From: Mogibacterium sp.
GTDB taxonomy: Bacteria; Bacillota; Clostridia; Peptostreptococcales; Anaerovoracaceae
Direction of reading: 5' to 3'
Assembly (NCBI GenBank): GCA_017510725.1
Contig: JAFWMD010000023.1
Coordinates: forward strand, 1 to 60,238
Length of the DNA stretch: 60,238 nucleotides
Shown: piece after piece, positions 56,292-60,238 of the stretch
Position numbering within the stretch: position 1 is the stretch's first letter
Layout: each line of letters begins with the position of its first letter
Translations under genes and position numbers: made by a program
The notes under the pieces: model-generated
What the model was told of the DNA's origin: nothing
What the model saw: only the letters and a program-made list of their open reading frames with translations
The model's database searches: none

Positions 56292-57869
56292 CTACTTCTT
56301 TAGTACCACCTTTCCTGCCCTGCCGCCGGTATACTTACCGTCCTGCAATACAGGATGTCCGTTGACATATACATGCACAATGCCCTCCGGACGGAAGTCC
56401 GGCTTTGACTCATCAACCTTCATGTGATCAAGATCAATGACCGTTATGTCAGCCTTATAGCCTTCCCTGAGATAACCCCTCTCAGGTATCTTATAGCGGT
56501 CGGCTGTCTTTCCTGTCATCTTGCGGACTATCTTCTCGATTGGTATGCCGTACTTCTTTGCCAGAATGAAGAACTGCGGGAATGTCTGAAATGCCGCTAT
56601 GTTCTGCAGACCTTTCTCCTCTACCCATGCATCAGTCATGAAGACTGAAAGCTCATCGTTCATCAGGCGGTGTACGATTTCATCGTTGTAATACTTGCCG
56701 AGATAAATGCTGCCGGCACGGTTCGAAAGCTCAACCAGCTTCAGGTATGTATCCAGTTCCGGCGCTCCTTCTTCCATGGCAATCTGAGGAATCGTCTTGC
56801 CCTCATACTCAGGGTGATCATCGGAAATATACGCGACTACCATGTCATCCCAGTCGATGCCGAGAACTTTACGGTACATCAGTATTGTAAGTTCGAGCTT
56901 ACGGCGGTTTACAGGTTTCTCTGCCTCCTCCTTGCTGAGCTGCGCATACCACTCAGGGAATACGACTGTTATGACTGAAGCTCCGTAATGGAATGCGTAG
57001 TTGTCAAAAGCGATCGGATTACCCGTATAATGCTCGCGATGGAATGTAGAGAGCATTTTGTCGAGCAGCTTCCAACTTCTCTGACCTGTAAAGATCAGAT
57101 GGCTGTACTCCAGTCTGCAGCCTGATTTGTGCATTATGTCCACTGCTTCGTCGAGTCCCATCTCAAGGTGTGACTTCTTAGTGAGGAGCGGATAGTCTGC
57201 ACTGACTATTGAGCAGGCTCTCGGATGGATGGTCACTATACCGTCGTACTTTGCGATCTCCTTCGCAAAGGCGATGATCTCATCCTCCTTCGCGTATCTG
57301 TCAGGCTCATACATGAATCCCAGCGATCCTCCGAAGGCGCCGCCTTCCATGGCCTCGCGGACGTGCCCGAGTTCCTTTTCGATCTGTTCTTCAGTGTACG
57401 GTGCCGGATCGTATCCTGTCATGCCTGCTCTTACGGAACCCTGACCGATCAGCGGAACGAGGTTTACATAAAGATTTCCCTCTGCACGTTTTTTGAACTC
57501 CGCAAAGCTGCATGGATGCATAGTGTCGAACAGGCCTCCGCCTATCTTGTCACGATATGGGGTGTCCTCATCGACTCCAAACGGAGAGAAGCTGCAGTTG
57601 CCTGTTATCTGAGTGGTTATTCCCTGCTCAATGAATGGCTTATAAAACTTCTCTGCGTCTTCTCTGTCATAGAAGAAATCGTTATGTGAATGCGCGTCTA
57701 TGAGTCCCGGGCATATCTGGTACCCAGTGATGTCAACCGTTTTATCAGCTTTATCATCTATGTTTTCAGCTACCTTAACTATACGGTCGTCCTCGATCAG
57801 GACATCTCCGTTGAAAGGCCTTCTTCCGCTACCATCATATATCAAACCGCCCCTGAACAGTGTTTTCAC
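56292..57869 (-). CDS. Amidohydrolase of the N-acyl-D-amino-acid deacylase family
   Basis: 525 residues, start GTG 57867-57869 with GGAGGTAAC. Metal-dependent hydrolase: GGLIYDGSG and GDVLIEDDRIVKVAENI at the start, PGLIDAHSHNDFF with the HxH pair, TQITGNCSFSPFG with the bridging-residue Cys region, GALGFMYEP-like SLGFMYEP, TIHPR and a late GYLREGYKADITVIDLDHMKV. D-aminoacylase relatives release acyl groups or hydrolyse hydantoin- and urethane-type bonds; the substrate is unknown. It lies between the alcohol dehydrogenase (11 nt) and the AOR (19 nt) in one operon. Confidence 0.87.
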   Translation of the reverse strand: MKTLFRGGLIYDGSGRRPFNGDVLIEDDRIVKVAENIDDKADKTVDITGYQICPGLIDAHSHNDFFYDREDAEKFYKPFIEQGITTQITGNCSFSPFGVDEDTPYRDKIGGGLFDTMHPCSFAEFKKRAEGNLYVNLVPLIGQGSVRAGMTGYDPAPYTEEQIEKELGHVREAMEGGAFGGSLGFMYEPDRYAKEDEIIAFAKEIAKYDGIVTIHPRACSIVSADYPLLTKKSHLEMGLDEAVDIMHKSGCRLEYSHLIFTGQRSWKLLDKMLSTFHREHYTGNPIAFDNYAFHYGASVITVVFPEWYAQLSKEEAEKPVNRRKLELTILMYRKVLGIDWDDMVVAYISDDHPEYEGKTIPQIAMEEGAPELDTYLKLVELSNRAGSIYLGKYYNDEIVHRLMNDELSVFMTDAWVEEKGLQNIAAFQTFPQFFILAKKYGIPIEKIVRKMTGKTADRYKIPERGYLREGYKADITVIDLDHMKVDESKPDFRPEGIVHVYVNGHPVLQDGKYTGGRAGKVVLKK

Positions 57870-57880
57870 TTGTTACCTCC

Positions 57881-59098
57881 TTATTCCCTTACGGAATCAA
57901 TAAACGTCTTCAAATCGTCGTATCTCCAGAGCACAGGCGTCGGATACAGCGGATTCGCCTCCTTCATCGCCCATCTGATTATCTGATCGACATCGTCGTC
58001 TTTGATCATATCCAGCTTTTCCGGAATATCCATCCTTCTCTTCATTTCCTCTATCCAGGAAATGAATTTCTCAGCCTTTTCGGCATCATCTCTTCCCTGC
58101 ATGCCGCATGCGTCCGCAAGTTCTGCCAGGCGCCTGTGGACTGCAGGCCCGTACGCGCGCATTACGTGCGGGAGAAGTATAGCCATGGCCTTGCCGTGAT
58201 GTACTCCGTAAAGCCCGCCAAGCGTATGACCAATGGCATGTACGTATCCTACGCATCCTCTTGTGAAGGCCCTGCCGGCATAGAATGCCGCGATCTGCAT
58301 GTTTTCTCTTGCAATCATGTCTGAGCCGTCTTTATAGGCTTTATACAGATTATCGTAAATCAGCCTGACAGCATTTATGCACAGGAGGTTTTCGAGTTTA
58401 GTGTTATACCAGTGGTTAGTGTAAGCTTCAACAGCGTGGCACAGGGCGTCCATGCCCGTGGCTCCGGTAAGGAAAGGCGGTATCCCTGCTGTCAGTTCTG
58501 GATCAAGTACCGCATACCTCGGAATGAGGCACGGATCGTTGATCGACGCCTTGCGGCGCGTCTTCGAGTCTGTGATCACTGCCGCAACCGTTGTTTCCGA
58601 ACCTGTTCCTGACATCGTAGGTATAGCGAATATAGCCGGAATTCTTCTGTGTACTCTCAGGATGCCCTGAAGCCGGGTTATGCTCTTTTTCGGATGCACC
58701 GACTTGGCACAGATTCCCTTAGAGCAGTCCATAGGAGATCCGCCTCCCAGTGCCACTATAGACTTACACTTGTTTTCTCTGAAAACCCTGTATCCCGCTT
58801 CAACATTGTCGCTCGTAGGATTAGGCTCAACATCTGAGAACATCACATAATCTATTCCGCCCTTTTTAAGAGACTCTTCCACACGGCCTGCCAGTCCGAT
58901 CTTTATCAGGCCAGGATCCGTTACAAACAGCACTTTGCCTGCATCTTTCTCCTTCAGGAGCTGCGGCAGCCTTTCAACAAATCCCCTTCCGAATATGTAT
59001 TCAGGCATGCGGTAGCCTAGGAAATAGTCAGCTATTTTGATTGCGCACTGAAAGCCTCTGCAATATGCACTGTATATTCCTGATGTCAATGAAATCAC
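57881..59098 (-). CDS. Iron-containing alcohol dehydrogenase
   Basis: 405 residues from GTG 59096-59098, which has AGGGGGATC eight nt upstream; a longer frame to 59158 overlaps the upstream gene. Fe-ADH family: LGGGSPMDCSKGI, PTMSGTGSETT, TGATGMDALCHAVEAY (metal Asp and His), YVHAIGHTLGGLYGVHHGKAMAILLPH (metal His residues). The N-terminal FQCAIKIADYFLGYRMPEYIFG is the extended start of one Fe-ADH subgroup. It interconverts an alcohol and aldehyde with NAD(P)H; the AOR in the operon could consume the aldehyde. Confidence 0.93.
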   Translation of the reverse strand: MISLTSGIYSAYCRGFQCAIKIADYFLGYRMPEYIFGRGFVERLPQLLKEKDAGKVLFVTDPGLIKIGLAGRVEESLKKGGIDYVMFSDVEPNPTSDNVEAGYRVFRENKCKSIVALGGGSPMDCSKGICAKSVHPKKSITRLQGILRVHRRIPAIFAIPTMSGTGSETTVAAVITDSKTRRKASINDPCLIPRYAVLDPELTAGIPPFLTGATGMDALCHAVEAYTNHWYNTKLENLLCINAVRLIYDNLYKAYKDGSDMIARENMQIAAFYAGRAFTRGCVGYVHAIGHTLGGLYGVHHGKAMAILLPHVMRAYGPAVHRRLAELADACGMQGRDDAEKAEKFISWIEEMKRRMDIPEKLDMIKDDDVDQIIRWAMKEANPLYPTPVLWRYDDLKTFIDSVRE

Positions 59099-59124
59099 TC
59101 TCTGATCCCCCTGAAATGTTTTCT

Positions 59125-60237
59125 CTATTCCGGATCGCAGTATTCGCCGAATTCGCATCCTATGCCTTCAGCATATACTTCGTCTATCAGCTTCTCCTTA
59201 CGGCCGAACAGCGAACGCTCGTACAGCTTCAGAGTGCCTGTTCCGTTGCCGCCGTTCCACAGCCTGTTGTGCTTCTTGTAGCCTGTCGGAGCCTCGTACT
59301 TTATATTCAGCATGTCCTTCTTATAACATCTGATCTGAGTATCCAGCTTTGCATTCTTAGTTGTCTGCAGAACGTGCCAGTGTATCTCGTCATCAGTCTC
59401 CCAGCAGTCGAACTTGGTGCGCGACAGGGTCCAGAACTTCGAGAAGTTAAACTCGTAATCCTTGCCCTCATAGTAGAACTCTCCGAGAAGTTTCCTGTTG
59501 AGAGCCACGAAGAACACCTTCGGTCTTCCGCCGCCGATGTTGAACACACTGTTCTCGAGTTTCTTGCCGGTAATCATGCTTTTGAGGTTGTTTGATGAGA
59601 GCCATACCCATGGACTGGTGAAATCTCCTCCCCAGTTTTTGTCAGAGTATCCGTTGCATGTCTCTTCTTTCAGCAGATACTTTGTACCGTTGAGTATGAT
59701 CTCGCCCCTGAATGCTGACTTCATGCCCTCTGCATGCCAGAACATTTCGAATGCGTTTATCTTTCTGAAGAACTTGCTTGCACCATAGCCTACATGAAAT
59801 GCAATCTCCTTGCGGATGTCGAATTTCCAGCTGATCTCTCCTGCATCTGACATCCACTCAGGATGAGCTTCCGCCTCTTCAGGTGTAACTTTGATATGTC
59901 CTTCAGTATGTACTTCGCTGCATTTGCAGTCATCAGCCACGATGCTGTAAGGAGCGTCTGCATGGATCTGAACGTCCTTAAGAGAGAAGAACCTGTGGAG
60001 CTGTCCCTTAGGATCACCCCAGAAACCGGCATTGACCATAAGGTAGGACGGGAGTATGCCCGCCTTCTGTTTTTCAGGATCGTTCCATACGATCACAGGC
60101 TCGTCCTCAGCCCACGCCGGGTTACACGTGAAGAATTCGATGTAGAACGGCTTCTGTTCACCGGTCTCGGCATTCTCTGCTGTCATTGAGTGCCACCACC
60201 AGTCATAGCCCTTTCTGGCAAGCGGGCCCCTGAGCAT
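59125..60237 (-). CDS. Tocopherol-cyclase/CrtC-like lipocalin-fold protein
   Basis: 370 residues, possibly starting at ATG 60235-60237 (MLRGPLARKGYDWWWHS), but the window ends one base later, so a longer N-terminus is possible. WWWHS near the start and a later NWGGDFTSPWVWLSSNNL resemble tocopherol cyclase-like and hydroxyneurosporene-synthase-like (AttH) proteins, which share a large beta-barrel binding hydrophobic molecules. No signal peptide is seen. The family link is suggestive, not firm. It is 26 nt upstream of the Fe-ADH and so belongs to the AOR operon 2, hinting at a lipid-like or terpenoid substrate; inference. Confidence 0.6.
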   Translation of the reverse strand: MLRGPLARKGYDWWWHSMTAENAETGEQKPFYIEFFTCNPAWAEDEPVIVWNDPEKQKAGILPSYLMVNAGFWGDPKGQLHRFFSLKDVQIHADAPYSIVADDCKCSEVHTEGHIKVTPEEAEAHPEWMSDAGEISWKFDIRKEIAFHVGYGASKFFRKINAFEMFWHAEGMKSAFRGEIILNGTKYLLKEETCNGYSDKNWGGDFTSPWVWLSSNNLKSMITGKKLENSVFNIGGGRPKVFFVALNRKLLGEFYYEGKDYEFNFSKFWTLSRTKFDCWETDDEIHWHVLQTTKNAKLDTQIRCYKKDMLNIKYEAPTGYKKHNRLWNGGNGTGTLKLYERSLFGRKEKLIDEVYAEGIGCEFGEYCDPE

Positions 60238-60238
60238 C

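Overview
The window looks like chromosomal DNA of a strictly anaerobic, Gram-positive gut-type bacterium of the class Clostridia. An Eubacteriales Family XIII/Anaerovoracaceae-like host is my best guess; this is inference. The evidence is strong AGGAGG-type ribosome sites, many ferredoxin-type FeS proteins, two tungsten-type aldehyde:ferredoxin oxidoreductases, secreted proteins ending in lysine-rich Ig-like or Fn3-like modules, and no respiratory-chain membrane subunits. I saw no rRNA, tRNA, CRISPR array, insertion sequence or phage gene.

Left part (1-22600), mixed housekeeping. On the minus strand are a decayed threonine synthase remnant, a COG2509-type flavoprotein and an OFA-type transporter. 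An AzlCD amino-acid exporter follows on the plus strand. A minus-strand run then carries a broken small lipoprotein, a domain-permuted GH3 glucosidase, a YfcC-like carrier, an M20 peptidase, MscL, a cyclophilin lipoprotein and an EF-G/TetM-like GTPase fused to a NYN nuclease domain. A potassium block comes next: trkA split by an in-frame TAG, trkH, and a convergent K+ channel carrying RCK-like and RyR-like domains. After it come a MATE exporter, an M32 carboxypeptidase, a ferredoxin-type aldo/keto reductase and a zinc-ribbon protein.

Middle part (22600-38100), molybdenum/tungsten cofactor and aldehyde oxidation. A tight minus-strand operon encodes a GlpA-like flavoprotein, MoaC, MoaA, a MOSC-MogA fusion, MoeA and MoeA-PBP. 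A divergent plus-strand pair encodes a second flavoprotein and a ThiF/MoeB-like enzyme. A LysR regulator faces a plus-strand operon encoding a four-cluster ferredoxin, AOR, MoaD, and NuoE-, NuoF- and NuoG-like subunits. This layout matches the NAD-linked, probably electron-bifurcating tungsten aldehyde oxidoreductases (WOR/Bfu type). A strong hairpin closes it.

Right part (38100-60238), accessory and the most unusual. One minus-strand operon, 53712 down to 38108, encodes in order: a THEP1-type NTPase, a 671-aa and a 2304-aa secreted protein, a FecBCD-type ABC importer (permease, ATPase, lipoprotein), a membrane-anchored BIG2 protein, an ExbB/TolQ-like protein, a DUF2149 ExbD-like protein, a lipoprotein with a sulfite-oxidase-like fold, and a small protein ending in Gly-Gly. 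The 2304-aa protein is a chain of about nine degenerate molybdopterin-oxidoreductase-like modules interrupted by a beta-propeller. I read the operon as an undescribed surface capture and uptake machine with a proton-driven Exb-type motor in a Gram-positive cell; its ligand is unknown. Upstream lies a second tungsten-enzyme operon: a tocopherol-cyclase-like protein, Fe-alcohol dehydrogenase, amidohydrolase, AOR, ferredoxin and MoaD.

Together the cofactor genes, the two AOR operons with private MoaD proteins and the uptake operon make this a region for tungsten or molybdenum enzymes and possibly for acquiring a metal or cofactor. The link between the uptake operon and tungsten enzymes rests only on adjacency.
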